From Arenicella chitinivorans (lineage in GTDB: Bacteria > Pseudomonadota > Gammaproteobacteria > Arenicellales > Arenicellaceae): a stretch of 64,000 nt of DNA. The stretch is taken from positions 930,001 to 994,000 of the forward strand of contig NZ_BMXA01000001.1 in assembly GCF_014651515.1 (NCBI RefSeq), given 5' to 3'. The first letter of the stretch is position 1; every line of letters starts with the position of its first letter. Below are positions 45,715-54,927 of the stretch, piece by piece. A model generated the notes under the pieces. The model ran no database searches, was not told the origin of the DNA, and was given only the letters and a program-made list of their open reading frames with translations. Made by a program: the position numbers and the translations under genes.

Positions 45715-48700
45715 TTACTGTTTGTCATCACGTGACGGTTTGTCGGTGCCTTCCGGCGTGAGATTTGGGTGGTCGAGGATATGCTGTTCCTTATAGGCTT
45801 CGGTCTCTTGGTAGAGTTCTTTGATGGTTGGCACGTAGTACGACTGCGGCTTCGTGCTTAATCGTTTTAATCGTGCCCAGTCGCGTTTCGTAGGCGCTCG
45901 ACTTTGGAATTCACCACTCAGTTCCGCTTTGCGTAGTTGTGCCGGACTGAGCGCACCACGCTTGGTTGGTGTGGCGAACAATTGCGAGGCGTTTGATCCG
46001 GTAATCGACAACACGTGACCTGCGGTTGCACGACCTTCAACGCGTTGTTTGATCGGTTTACCAGTGCCAAAGCGGCTGCCACGGTGTTCTAGGGTCAAGC
46101 GCGCAGTCAGCGGCACATGGACTAAATCACCAGCTTGCAGTGTTTCCCCAGGTTCCAACTTGCGCCATTTTAGATCTCGCCCAGTAAATGGACCGATCGG
46201 TTTGCGTTGCAGTTTGGTCAAGTCTCGACTACTCAGTCGACTGCCAATCGGTTTCCGTTCCAACGGTTTTGTGGGGTCGTACTTAAACTGTTTAGCTGGC
46301 ATGAGATCGGTCGATTTGACCTTGGGTTTATTTTTTTCTATGGCCGCCAGTTCACGGGTCGATTTAGGGTCTGGTAATTCGGGGCGCAACAGCATTACAC
46401 CACGTGTTTCGGCGACCTTGGCACCGTCCCCCCAGAGCACGTGTACACCGTTTTCACGAATATCGCCGCGTCGGCGACCACACTGATTAACGTCTGCCAT
46501 ATCCCGAGGGTCACAGGTGGCAACCAGGCGTCGACAGCTGGCCGCTGAAGGATCTTCGACGCATTGCTCCACGCTGGGCTTTTTGACGAAGCCGCATAGG
46601 CCATCCGGGCACAGCGTCGCACTACGGAGTGCGTATCGCAGATCGAAATCTGCTTGTTTTAGCTTAGTCTTGGGCAGCGCGGCGCGATCTTTCTTCATGG
46701 TAGACTCATCGCTGGCAGACATGGAGGAACCAAACCGAGTTTCGCCTATCGGTGTAAACAAGCCTGGTTCGCGAGGGTAGAACACAAAATCTTCTGGTAG
46801 GGGCAGGTAAAGCAACTGCGCACGCCGAACAGTACGATCTTCGCATGCCAGGTAGGTTCCCATATTCCACAAGGTTGACCGCCAGTAACCACACGCTTGT
46901 GGATAGCCACATTCTTCGCCATCTAGGCAGACCGTCAGACGCGGCGCATCCGGCATATTGTTATCGGAATAGCCCCCTGGTGTTATGTTGGCCAATAGAA
47001 ATTGGGGCGTTTTAACCAGTGATCCACAGCTTTCACGAAGCTTGGCATCCAACTGAGTGGCGTCTAGATCCGTCGCCGAAGAATTGAGTGTGAGTGTCGA
47101 TCCGGTTCCTGCAGTGAACAGTGCCACGATCGCAGAGGCTTCGCTCACTGCGTTCGGCATGGCACTCAATTCCTGTGGCAACACCGCCTCAATGGTGGTG
47201 TCCTGCAGAAGCCGGTCTTTGAGAATTGAATACGCATCCCCAATGGTGACTGGCGTATCCGGGTTGTCAGAATTAAACTGCGCAATCGCGTCGACTAACA
47301 GATCGATGTAATCGTCCGAGCCAACGGCTTTTCCGGCTTTGTTACACAAACCAAGTTCGGCTTCCAGTGCCAGTAGCGATTGGAAGTTAACGTCGTCAAA
47401 TCCGGCAATGGTTGGTGAGCGGTACTGGCCGAGCTGTTCATCCACATTGGTCGGGTAGGTGGCGTCTCTAAATCGACGTGGTTGTTCCCAACCGAGTGCG
47501 TCTGCGATACTTCTGAGCAGCGTATTTACCCGATATCGATTCACTTGCTCGCCTTTACCATTGTGCGCCTCCGAGGCGTGTGGACTTGGTACATCGACTG
47601 GGTTTGCCACGATCCAAGGATCAAGAAGCGGTTCGAGCGGGTAGGCAGAGTCCAACTGTGACAGGCTTGGTGCGCGGCGCGCGAACCAGTCGGACGAAAG
47701 AATTTTGCTCAGCACTGATTTCAACGACCAATCTTCGGGAAGCAAGGTGTATTCGGTCAGATTCCACAACATATCGCGTTGCGCTTTATTGCGCGGAAAA
47801 CCGTGATCTATGGTCAAGCGATAACCCATGACTGAATCCCAGATTCCGTCGACGGCATTCGCTGCAGTCAGAAAAGCAAAAGCTTCGTCCGGCGCAACGT
47901 CCGGAATCGGGCTGGTGTTACAGTTGGCAATATCAACGCCCGCTGCGCCGGCGTTAATCCAGTCTTCGATCGTTGTTTCATCGGTCGCCGATAGACCACC
48001 GCCAGGTGGCATTTGATATCCAACAGTGCTTGAGCTGACACGACCCCACAATTCGGAATCGCCGGTATTGTTCGCCACCACGCGTGTTGCCTCAACCGAG
48101 CTGCCAGCCTGGGAGGCAACCCCAACGAGTTCGCCGTGCGGGTCGGTCGATAAGTCCAGCCCCCCTGATGGTGAGGCGCCGGAGTGGCAGCCAGTGCAAT
48201 TTGCGGCAAACACATCGACGGCTTCGCAGTAGGTCTCTTCATCCGGTGGTAACACGACGCTGGTTGCAGTAAAACGTTCGTAGCCATCCTGTAAATCGGT
48301 AACCCCTTGATCCAAGCTGCGTTCAAGTTCCCATAACGACACATCTGCATCAATGGCGCCATCTAAGCTACCGAATGCGACACTGCTGCCGCCGCCGGTG
48401 ACTGATTGGAATCCGCTATAAATCAATGTGCCGTTGTTGGCTGCTCCTGCTTGGTCTGTGTCGGTAGCGCAAGCCAGGTTCATGCCCCAGGGCAGGATGC
48501 CAACACCACTGCCGGCAGGCTGACGAACAGCTCCGCGCATAACCGGTGTTAGGTTGTCGAATGCGCCAACCGAATCATAGTAGTTATTGAACAACGCTTT
48601 TTCAGGATGGCCACTAATATTGTATAAGCGTTGCCACACAATGTTGCCGCTGCCATCAATCAGGTTCGAGGTTGAAAAGGTTGGGTTGTGGCAGCGCAAG

Positions 48701-49332
48701 CAGGTGGTGTCTCGATTTAGATACACCGTTGACAAGCGCTCCGCTAATTGCGCGTTGCGACCACCGCTACCATCGCGGCGCATCGCCAATGGAAACAGGT
48801 AGGCTTTGTAGATGACAGAAAGGTCGTCGATTAGGATCGCCGAGCGCAACAGGTCAGTCATGTTCCAACCGGTCGGTGCGCCGGCATCCGTTGGGCTATG
48901 GTCCCGAACCCATTCGGCAAATTGCGGGTCAGGGTTGTCAGTGGTTGGCGGGCCCCAGCAAATTTGATCCTGCGCCGCGTTGACGCCATCATTCAAGGCA
49001 TGTCGCTGCACTTTGAGTATGTCCATCATGGCATCAGTCCAGTGATCGACATAAGCAGGATCTTGCATCAGCATTTCGACTGCCGCATCGCGCCCGAGCA
49101 GTTCTGCGATGTCGGCCACAACTTCGACTTCATCGACCCCGGTTGCACGGCGACCAAGGATGGTCGGGATCGCTTCGCGGGCAAAGCTGGCGTGACTCTC
49201 ATCGTCTTCCGGGGCTGAAGGGAAGCACGCAACCAGCGATGTAAATAAGCCCACGGTGAGTGACCAGCGAACGATCGTTAAAAAACTAACTCGAGTGCTG
49301 GATTGATTCTGTTTTCGTAGTAAAAATTCCAT
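45715..49332 (-). CDS. Large dihaem c-type cytochrome lipoprotein, partner of DUF1501 protein
   Basis: A 1205-residue exported protein. The signal segment ends with SLVACFPS (lipobox Cys36). Two haem c sites are CLRCH (211-215) and CTGCH (379-383), the latter inside a compact cytochrome domain typical of PSCyt-type proteins (GGLDLSTDPHGELVG, YQMPPGG). Middle parts resemble DUF1549/DUF1553-like regions (LLRSIADALGWEQPRRF). The C-terminal third is Cys-rich (ECGYPQACGYW, LCPDGLCGF), then strongly basic (KPIGSRLSSRDLTKLQRKPI) with repeated KPIG motifs. Function is unknown. It ends 2 bases after the DUF1501 gene begins its frame, as one operon. Confidence 0.8.
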   Translation of the reverse strand: MEFLLRKQNQSSTRVSFLTIVRWSLTVGLFTSLVACFPSAPEDDESHASFAREAIPTILGRRATGVDEVEVVADIAELLGRDAAVEMLMQDPAYVDHWTDAMMDILKVQRHALNDGVNAAQDQICWGPPTTDNPDPQFAEWVRDHSPTDAGAPTGWNMTDLLRSAILIDDLSVIYKAYLFPLAMRRDGSGGRNAQLAERLSTVYLNRDTTCLRCHNPTFSTSNLIDGSGNIVWQRLYNISGHPEKALFNNYYDSVGAFDNLTPVMRGAVRQPAGSGVGILPWGMNLACATDTDQAGAANNGTLIYSGFQSVTGGGSSVAFGSLDGAIDADVSLWELERSLDQGVTDLQDGYERFTATSVVLPPDEETYCEAVDVFAANCTGCHSGASPSGGLDLSTDPHGELVGVASQAGSSVEATRVVANNTGDSELWGRVSSSTVGYQMPPGGGLSATDETTIEDWINAGAAGVDIANCNTSPIPDVAPDEAFAFLTAANAVDGIWDSVMGYRLTIDHGFPRNKAQRDMLWNLTEYTLLPEDWSLKSVLSKILSSDWFARRAPSLSQLDSAYPLEPLLDPWIVANPVDVPSPHASEAHNGKGEQVNRYRVNTLLRSIADALGWEQPRRFRDATYPTNVDEQLGQYRSPTIAGFDDVNFQSLLALEAELGLCNKAGKAVGSDDYIDLLVDAIAQFNSDNPDTPVTIGDAYSILKDRLLQDTTIEAVLPQELSAMPNAVSEASAIVALFTAGTGSTLTLNSSATDLDATQLDAKLRESCGSLVKTPQFLLANITPGGYSDNNMPDAPRLTVCLDGEECGYPQACGYWRSTLWNMGTYLACEDRTVRRAQLLYLPLPEDFVFYPREPGLFTPIGETRFGSSMSASDESTMKKDRAALPKTKLKQADFDLRYALRSATLCPDGLCGFVKKPSVEQCVEDPSAASCRRLVATCDPRDMADVNQCGRRRGDIRENGVHVLWGDGAKVAETRGVMLLRPELPDPKSTRELAAIEKNKPKVKSTDLMPAKQFKYDPTKPLERKPIGSRLSSRDLTKLQRKPIGPFTGRDLKWRKLEPGETLQAGDLVHVPLTARLTLEHRGSRFGTGKPIKQRVEGRATAGHVLSITGSNASQLFATPTKRGALSPAQLRKAELSGEFQSRAPTKRDWARLKRLSTKPQSYYVPTIKELYQETEAYKEQHILDHPNLTPEGTDKPSRDDKQ

Positions 49333-49333
49333 C

Positions 49334-50950
49334 TTAAACCCCCAATATCCAATCTTTCATTCTCAATCTCAAATCCTGTTCGGTGGCGACACCGTCTTGC
49401 AAGGCGGGACTGAAATCACTAAACCGAAAATTATCTGGTGCGAACGGATCAACACCAGCGGCAAGCAGTAAAGCGCCTCGAAAATCAGCAAATGAGTATT
49501 GGTGCGCTGCATCCGTGATTGCTGTAGTGGCGTCGATACTGCCGCGAATGGTCGGTGACGATTCAGGTATCGGACCACCGAATAAGTAGCAGCAATGACC
49601 TCGTACCCAGTGATCGCGACCGGCATTGCCGTTGATCCAAGGCGTGCGACCGAATTCGGTGGTGATGGCGATCATGGTGTTATCGAGGTTCAGAGTGCCA
49701 GACGGGTTGTTTACGGGATGATGAATTACATTCGCTAAATGATGCATCACGTTGTAAATATTGGTGTTTACCTCCAATAAATGATTGTTTCCGTGTGTGT
49801 CGTAGCTTCCACCAAGCCCAGAATCTACACAGCATACATACCGTGCAGGGCCGTCTTCGAGTAATGACGCGGCCGTTTCCAACATGGTTTTGATCGCTGG
49901 GGTATTGGATTCAAAAGTGCCGCCAATATCTGGGCAGGCGACGACTTCGTTGTTGTCAATCTGCAAAATACCGCCGGCGAACAACGACTGAAGAGCTGGA
50001 GCGTCACCGAGTAATTGCGCAGCGTTCCAGTAGCTGTTGAAGCCCGATGAGCGAACGGGGTCGCCGCTGCCTCGATAGCGCATGCGGTCTCGATACTCGT
50101 AGCGCAGAGCGCTTAGCAAATCATCTGACTCCGCTGAGATACCGGTTCTGGATAAGCTGTCATGAAAGCTATCATTACTCGAAAGTTGTATTACCAATGG
50201 TCTGGATGAGCCTGGGTGCGCGCCGGTGGCAGCAGCGTAATTTGCCGCTAGCGACCCTGAGCGGTGGAGCACATACGAGACTGGTAGATTTTGCGCAGGA
50301 TTATTGATCATTGCGCGACGCTGGATCGCCGCACCGGTACCAGCCAGTCGGGGATTACCGAGGCGTAACCCAGTCATACAGAATGGACGGGCTGCTTCAT
50401 GCGGCGCTAAATCATGGAATTGTGTGACCATGCGTGCGCGATTAAATATATCCGGTCGTCTGAAAATGGGCTTTGTTGGTGCGCCCCAATAGATATTGCC
50501 GCCACCCGATTGTGCCGCAAACAAGGTGGCATCCGTCGATGACACAGGGCTGTCTGGTGCTTCGCAGGGAAATTCCCCGCTTCGGCTATTCCAGGTCAGT
50601 GTGCTTAAATCCAAGGTTGTGGTAACACCAGCTGGCGCAAATGGCGCGCTGTCTGGCGCCCCCATATCATAGTCACTGTAGTTTGGTGTTGCACCATTGC
50701 CTGGTAGCCAGAACGCTTCCCACTGAGAGGCGCCACCGGTTAAGTGTATTTCGAGAATTTTGTATCCCTCGTGCGACTCACAGCTCCAACCGTCAACGGT
50801 TGTGTGAAGTGCACCCCAGTCGGTGCCTCCGCATTCGGCAGCCGCTGCTATACGTGGCTTGGTCAGTGAGGCGAGTCCTGCGCCGACCAGTATCGATTGT
50901 GCTGCCAATGCGCCGGAGGTCTGTAAAAATTTTCGTCTGTTAGAATTCAT
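49334..50950 (-). CDS. DUF1501 family Tat-exported protein
   Basis: A 538-residue protein with a Tat signal (NRRKFLQTSGALAAQS). Metal-site-like motifs of the alkaline-phosphatase-fold DUF1501 family are seen: LEIHLTGGASQWE, GSYDTHGNNH, TTEFGRTPWINGNAGRDHW. ATG 50950 follows GGGGAG; a longer frame upstream has no start support. DUF1501 proteins are co-encoded with cytochromes of the DUF1549/1553/1585 type in planctomycetes and many marine bacteria; here the pair is separated by one base. The function is unknown. Export of both proteins suggests an oxidative periplasmic reaction. Confidence 0.85.
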   Translation of the reverse strand: MNSNRRKFLQTSGALAAQSILVGAGLASLTKPRIAAAAECGGTDWGALHTTVDGWSCESHEGYKILEIHLTGGASQWEAFWLPGNGATPNYSDYDMGAPDSAPFAPAGVTTTLDLSTLTWNSRSGEFPCEAPDSPVSSTDATLFAAQSGGGNIYWGAPTKPIFRRPDIFNRARMVTQFHDLAPHEAARPFCMTGLRLGNPRLAGTGAAIQRRAMINNPAQNLPVSYVLHRSGSLAANYAAATGAHPGSSRPLVIQLSSNDSFHDSLSRTGISAESDDLLSALRYEYRDRMRYRGSGDPVRSSGFNSYWNAAQLLGDAPALQSLFAGGILQIDNNEVVACPDIGGTFESNTPAIKTMLETAASLLEDGPARYVCCVDSGLGGSYDTHGNNHLLEVNTNIYNVMHHLANVIHHPVNNPSGTLNLDNTMIAITTEFGRTPWINGNAGRDHWVRGHCCYLFGGPIPESSPTIRGSIDATTAITDAAHQYSFADFRGALLLAAGVDPFAPDNFRFSDFSPALQDGVATEQDLRLRMKDWILGV

Positions 50951-51240
50951 CCATTTTCTCCCCGATTGATCAAAGTGCGAGCGAAAAGGTCGCTCGATAT
51001 CCAGCGAAACTGGGGAGTCACACCGTAATATGCCGGCCCTGGCGTTCGTTGAATCACTCCTTGATACGTCATTCACATCCAGTCTCGTATTGAGATAGTG
51101 GTCATTTGACAAATAATCTCTCAGTGGCTCGTGAGAATTTCTTTAGTTCGGATGTGAATAGGGGGCATGGCGAGTTCATCACAAGCTGTGTATAGTTGGC
51201 TTTTTTTAGCGTACAAAACAACCATTGAGTTGGAGGAATA

Positions 51241-51633
51241 ATGTTCAACCACGTAATGATAGGCAGCAACGATGTCGAGCGCTCGAAGCGTTTTTACGAC
51301 GCGGTACTGGGGTTCTTGGGTGCACCCGAAGGCATTCGGAATGTGGCCGCCACTGGGCATGTTCGATATTTTTATGTTCACAATGGCAATACCTTTGGCA
51401 TCACCGAACCAATTGATGACCAAGCAGCGACTTGCGCTAACGGGGCAACGATTGGGTTTAAATGCAGTTCACCGGAGCAAGTGAAAGAGTTCCACGATGT
51501 CGCGGTGGCGAATGGCGGAACCTCGATAGAGGGTAAGCCAGGTCTACGTGAAAGCGCACAGGGTGCAATGCACTTGTCGTACGTGCGGGACCCAGATGGT
51601 CACAAGCTATGTGCTTTGTATCGCGTGAAGTAA
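51241..51633 (+). CDS. VOC family (glyoxalase/bleomycin-resistance fold) protein
   Basis: A 130-residue protein of the vicinal oxygen chelate superfamily: MFNHVMIGSNDVERSKRFYDAV at the start (metal His4), and SYVRDPDGHKLCALYRVK at the end, which are conserved glyoxalase-like motifs. The substrate is unknown. The ATG follows GGAGG. It is divergent from the DUF1501 operon and convergent with tRNA-Leu. Confidence 0.9.
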   Translation: MFNHVMIGSNDVERSKRFYDAVLGFLGAPEGIRNVAATGHVRYFYVHNGNTFGITEPIDDQAATCANGATIGFKCSSPEQVKEFHDVAVANGGTSIEGKPGLRESAQGAMHLSYVRDPDGHKLCALYRVK

Positions 51634-51660
51634 GTGCTTTTTTCGGTTAGGCAGGCACAA

Positions 51661-51690
51661 AAAAGCCCCAATTAAGGGGCTTTATTTTTG
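51661..51690. terminator. Terminator between VOC gene and tRNA-Leu
   Basis: Stem AAAGCCCC (51662-51669) / GGGGCTTT (51676-51683) with loop AATTAA, A-run before and ATTTTT after. It can end both the VOC transcript and the minus-strand tRNA transcript. Confidence 0.85.
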
Positions 51691-51695
51691 GCTGA

Positions 51696-51782
51696 TGGTA
51701 CCGAGGGTCGGAATCGAACCGACACTCCCGTGAAGGAACCGGATTTTGAATCCGGCGCGTCTACCAGTTCCGCCACCCCGGC
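51696..51782 (-). tRNA. tRNA-Leu (CAA anticodon)
   Basis: An 87-base gene. On the minus strand it begins GCCGGGGTGGCGGAACTGG and ends TCGGTACCA, with encoded CCA. The anticodon arm is CCGGATT-CAA-AATCCGG, giving anticodon CAA, which reads UUG. A long variable arm (class II) and T arm GTTCGATTCC fit leucine. The acceptor stem pairs with G-T wobbles at the ends. Confidence 0.95.
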
Positions 51783-51942
51783 GTAACATCAGCGAGCGGG
51801 GATTATATATGTGTGTCGGTCGCGTTTTCAATGATTTTCGGCATAAATTTTTGTCCGTTAACCATCAGGCCTGAGATGTGCGATTCACGCCATTGTTTTG
51901 TTAATATCAACGCATTCTGATCTGAACTGGTCAGGCAAAAAA

Positions 51943-51967
51943 AACGCCGCTCTTAGAGGGCGGCGTT
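51943..51967 (-). terminator. Hairpin with T-run on the minus strand
   Basis: AACGCCGC (51943-51950) pairs with GCGGCGTT (51960-51967). Read on the minus strand it is followed by a run of eight T, as in a rho-independent terminator. No minus-strand gene is evident to its right, so its client is unknown. Confidence 0.5.
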
Positions 51968-51992
51968 AAATTAACAAAAAGAAGAGAGAGTT

Positions 51993-52070
51993 ATGAAAAT
52001 AAATACTCATTTACATTTCATGATTCAAAGTATAGGCGTTTGTCTAAGTGTAGAATCCGCTGGTAACTAA
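51993..52070 (+). CDS. Possible 25-residue peptide
   Basis: ATG preceded by GAAGAGAGAGTT, then 25 codons ending TAA (MKINTHLHFMIQSIG followed by VCLSVESAGN). The ribosome site is fair and it lies just after the hairpin. There is no family and no length to judge coding bias. It could be a leader peptide, a gene remnant or chance. Confidence 0.25.
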   Translation: MKINTHLHFMIQSIGVCLSVESAGN

Positions 52071-52245
52071 CAGTTAACTTAAAGCTCGTAAAAAGCGTGA
52101 TGTGTGTGTTTTCTACAACAAATGTGGTGTGATAAATACCTAAAAATTGAATTTAATTATTAAAAACAGTTAGTTAGAGAAACTTTGTAGAGTGAGACTA
52201 GCATGCTGATATGGTCTTGTGAACCGAATATTCGTTAAAAATTGC

Positions 52246-53097
52246 ATGAATCTGTCCGTTATTATTCCTACGTATAATCGCGCTGAAACGCTTGAGCGCG
52301 CAGTGGCGTCGGTGCTGGCGCAAGATTATCTTACGCGCGATTCCGAGGTTGAAATCATTGTGGTAGATGACGGATCCGATGATGGCACCGCCGAGTTCGT
52401 ACGGTCTCGATTTCCTTGCGTACAATTACTACAACAGCCCAATCGTGGCGTGAGTGCGGCACGTAACCGGGGGCTAGACATTGCCTGCGGCGAGTGGATC
52501 GCGCTACTCGATTCCGATGACGAGTGGCTGCCACATAAACTGAGCACACAAATGAACGTGCTCGCAGACACCGGCTTGAGCGTCTGTCATACCGAAGAAA
52601 TTTGGATTCGACATGGTCGGCGGATTAATCAAATGAACAAGCATCAGAAGCAGGGTGGATGGATATTTGAGCAGTGTTTGCCGTTGTGCGCGATGTCGCC
52701 GTCGTCAATCGTTATTCATCGAAGTGTATTCGAGACGGTGGGGCGATTCGATGAGAATCTACCCGCCTGTGAAGACTACGACTTGTGGTTGCGCGTCGCT
52801 GCCGGATTCGAGGTGGCGTATGTTGCGCAACCCTGTATTCGAAAATATGGAGGACATGAGGACCAATTATCACGGCAGTACTGGGGAATGGATCGCTTCC
52901 GCGTGATAGCATTGGAAAATTGCCTAAACCATCCTGAGATTGGTCCGAGCCTCACGGTCGAACAACGTCAGAAGACGCTGAAAACGTTAGTGAAAAAATT
53001 GAATATACTTTGTAATGGCGCGCGCAAACGCAATAATTTTGAGTTAGTCGAGGACTGCGAGTCCAAACTGGCGCGCTGGTGTCCAGAGCTGATATGA
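52246..53097 (+). CDS. Family 2 glycosyltransferase
   Basis: A 283-residue GT-A enzyme. NLSVIIPTYNRAETLERAV begins the nucleotide-binding fold; VDDGSDDGTAEFV, GVSAARNRGLD and LLDSDDEWLP (metal-binding DxD region) are standard; CEDYDLWLRVA holds the acceptor-side acidic residues. It transfers a sugar from a nucleotide donor; donor and acceptor are unknown. ATG 52246 is used; GTG at 52219 would add nine residues and neither has a clear ribosome site. The stop overlaps the phosphorylase start (ATGA), so it heads a coupled operon. Confidence 0.88.
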   Translation: MNLSVIIPTYNRAETLERAVASVLAQDYLTRDSEVEIIVVDDGSDDGTAEFVRSRFPCVQLLQQPNRGVSAARNRGLDIACGEWIALLDSDDEWLPHKLSTQMNVLADTGLSVCHTEEIWIRHGRRINQMNKHQKQGGWIFEQCLPLCAMSPSSIVIHRSVFETVGRFDENLPACEDYDLWLRVAAGFEVAYVAQPCIRKYGGHEDQLSRQYWGMDRFRVIALENCLNHPEIGPSLTVEQRQKTLKTLVKKLNILCNGARKRNNFELVEDCESKLARWCPELI

Positions 53098-53912
53098 GAT
53101 TCACACCGTTGATTACGATGTTGTTCGCACTGAGTTGCGAGGCACGGCCTTGGATAGACGCCCTTAAGCTCAACAAAGTACCGGTGCGTCCATACGACCT
53201 TTACACGAAGGATAATATTGAGGTGGTTATAACCGGTATCGGCAGTGAGTCGATGGCCACCGCGATTGGTTGGGTAGCGGGGCGCAACCCAGGTCCGAGA
53301 GTGTGGCTCAATGTTGGTACAGCAGGTCACGCAACGCGAGAATTAGGTGAGCTTCTACTGGTGCATGGTTGTGCCGCGTCGGAGAAAGGCCGGGCTCACT
53401 ACCCGCCGCTGGTGGCGGCCTGGGATGGGGCGACTGATGCTGTATTGTGTGTCGATCATGTGTCGGATCACTATCCAGGTGGCGCGGCTGTGGACATGGA
53501 GTCGATGGCTTTTTTCAACGCCGCACTGCGTTTCAGCGACAGTGAGCTTGTGCAGTCGATCAAAGTGGTGTCTGACAATGAGCGTACTGGCGTTGAACAC
53601 TTGAATCCAAAACGTATCACTGAGCTAATGCAGCCGCACGTGACTGCGGTGATGCACTTCGCATATAACCTTTTGTCCCTGATGCCTAACGCGTTTTCAG
53701 TGCCACAGGTGCTGCATATCGAATCTTTGCGAGCGAGTCACAGTGTCAAGCAGCAAATCCAGCGAGCGCTGCATCAACTTACCGTCTTGGGTATGGCGTC
53801 GGATTGCATTTCTGAGGCTGTGCGAGAACAGGCCTCAGCACGTGATGTGTTGACGGCTTTGCAAAAAATGGTCGACGACAGAGTACCTACTCTGGAGGTC
53901 GCCGATGGTTGA
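53094..53912 (+). CDS. Nucleoside phosphorylase-like protein (PF01048 type)
   Basis: A 272-residue protein. The first 165 residues fit the PNP/MTAN fold: LFALSCEARPWIDAL, ITGIGSESMATAIGW, LNVGTAGHA (phosphate/nucleoside loop), AVDMESMAFFNAA (the conserved VDMES that contacts ribose) and KVVSDNERTG with the catalytic-type Asp. A helical C-terminal extension of about 90 residues is added. It would cleave a nucleoside or a modified nucleoside. It overlaps GT2 (4 bases) and the SPL gene (8 bases), suggesting a shared pathway. Substrate is unknown. Confidence 0.8.
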   Translation: MRFTPLITMLFALSCEARPWIDALKLNKVPVRPYDLYTKDNIEVVITGIGSESMATAIGWVAGRNPGPRVWLNVGTAGHATRELGELLLVHGCAASEKGRAHYPPLVAAWDGATDAVLCVDHVSDHYPGGAAVDMESMAFFNAALRFSDSELVQSIKVVSDNERTGVEHLNPKRITELMQPHVTAVMHFAYNLLSLMPNAFSVPQVLHIESLRASHSVKQQIQRALHQLTVLGMASDCISEAVREQASARDVLTALQKMVDDRVPTLEVADG

Positions 53913-54927
53913 TACGCTGTATATCGAACACGCAGTGCTGGATTTGGACACTACCGCGGCGGTTGTGTCTCGGTACCCTAAAGCGCGTCAGATTGTGATT
54001 GAACGGTATGGTGAGGTGTTCAATTCACACGCGCAAAATTTTCGCACACAGAAGCACAATCCATCGCTGATTCTGGCTGAAAAGAAAAATGCCAAGGTGA
54101 TGCCAGCGCCTGATCAATACGAAACAGGCGGCGGTGCGCATTATTATTTCTCGCATATGTTGAACTGCGTGTACGACTGTCGATACTGTTTTTTGCAGGG
54201 TATGTTGCGCTCAGCAAACTATCTTTTATTCGTTAACTATCAAGAATTTATCGATGAAATTAGAAGTGTGGCTGAACGTCATATTGATGATGAAAAGCCG
54301 GTTTGGTTTTTCTCTGGCTACGATTGCGACAGTCTGGCCTATGAACCGGTAACCCGCTTCGCAGAAACGTTTGTTCCTGCGTTTGCGGGTATCCCCAATG
54401 CGGTACTAGAGTTGCGTACCAAAAGTACGCAAGTGCGCAGCTTGTTAGCGCGCGAACCAATCGACAACGTCGTGGTGGCGTATAGTTTGAGCCCTGAACC
54501 CATCGCAGCCGAGCTGGAGCTGGGTGCGCCGCCGTTGGTAAAGCGGTTAGACGCGTTAAAGAAATTACAGGATCATGGTTGGCGGATCGGCATTCGTTTC
54601 GACCCAGTGATATGGCATGCGGATTATGCCGAAACCTATGCGCAGGCGATTCAATCCGTGTTCGCCGTACTTGACCCCGAGCAAATAGACAGCGTGACAT
54701 TAGGCGGTTTCCGTTTGCCTAAAGGATTTTACAAGACAATGCTGAAGTTGTATCCCGAGCATTGGCTGTTTAACGCTGGGCTCAGTGAGCAAGCCGGTTT
54801 AGTATCGTATAAACCCATATTGGAACGTCAGGTGCTCGATACGGTCGCAAACTTATGTCGCGCATTTATTGCCGCCGATAAATTATTTGTGTATTACGCC
54901 GATGAAGCACAACAAACTAAAGCCTGA
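53905..54927 (+). CDS. Spore photoproduct lyase-like radical SAM protein
   Basis: A 340-residue radical SAM enzyme. Cluster cysteines C88xxxC92xxC95 are in LNCVYDCRYCFLQGML, the SPL-family spacing. A further Cys141 in SGYDCDSLAYEPVT sits where spore photoproduct lyase keeps its hydrogen-donor cysteine, by my alignment from memory. VELRTKST-like and RFDPVI segments are present. Known SPL repairs the spore thymine dimer, but this organism shows no sign of sporulation, so its substrate may be another pyrimidine adduct or a nucleoside. It overlaps genes on both sides. Confidence 0.85.
   Translation: MVDTLYIEHAVLDLDTTAAVVSRYPKARQIVIERYGEVFNSHAQNFRTQKHNPSLILAEKKNAKVMPAPDQYETGGGAHYYFSHMLNCVYDCRYCFLQGMLRSANYLLFVNYQEFIDEIRSVAERHIDDEKPVWFFSGYDCDSLAYEPVTRFAETFVPAFAGIPNAVLELRTKSTQVRSLLAREPIDNVVVAYSLSPEPIAAELELGAPPLVKRLDALKKLQDHGWRIGIRFDPVIWHADYAETYAQAIQSVFAVLDPEQIDSVTLGGFRLPKGFYKTMLKLYPEHWLFNAGLSEQAGLVSYKPILERQVLDTVANLCRAFIAADKLFVYYADEAQQTKA

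Larger units (their letters stand above)
51783..52245. other. 463-base AT-rich intergenic region between tRNA-Leu and the GT2 cassette
   Basis: Contains a hairpin at 51943-51967 and a possible 25-codon frame at 51993-52070, each listed separately, then an AT-rich stretch (52070-52200) that likely holds the promoter of the GT2-phosphorylase-SPL-SDR operon. No clear -10/-35 pair or other RNA gene was recognised. Confidence 0.5.

Noticed and set aside
45715-49332. Frameshift or fusion in the very long cytochrome gene
   Set aside because: The frame is continuous with no internal ribosome site or stop; its length may be natural for the family.
50951-51112. N-terminal extension of the DUF1501 protein
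   Set aside because: The Tat signal begins at ATG 50950 with a strong ribosome site; the extension is not a signal sequence.
51783-52245. Integrated element at tRNA-Leu
   Set aside because: No integrase, no duplicated tRNA 3' end and no change in gene style next to the tRNA.
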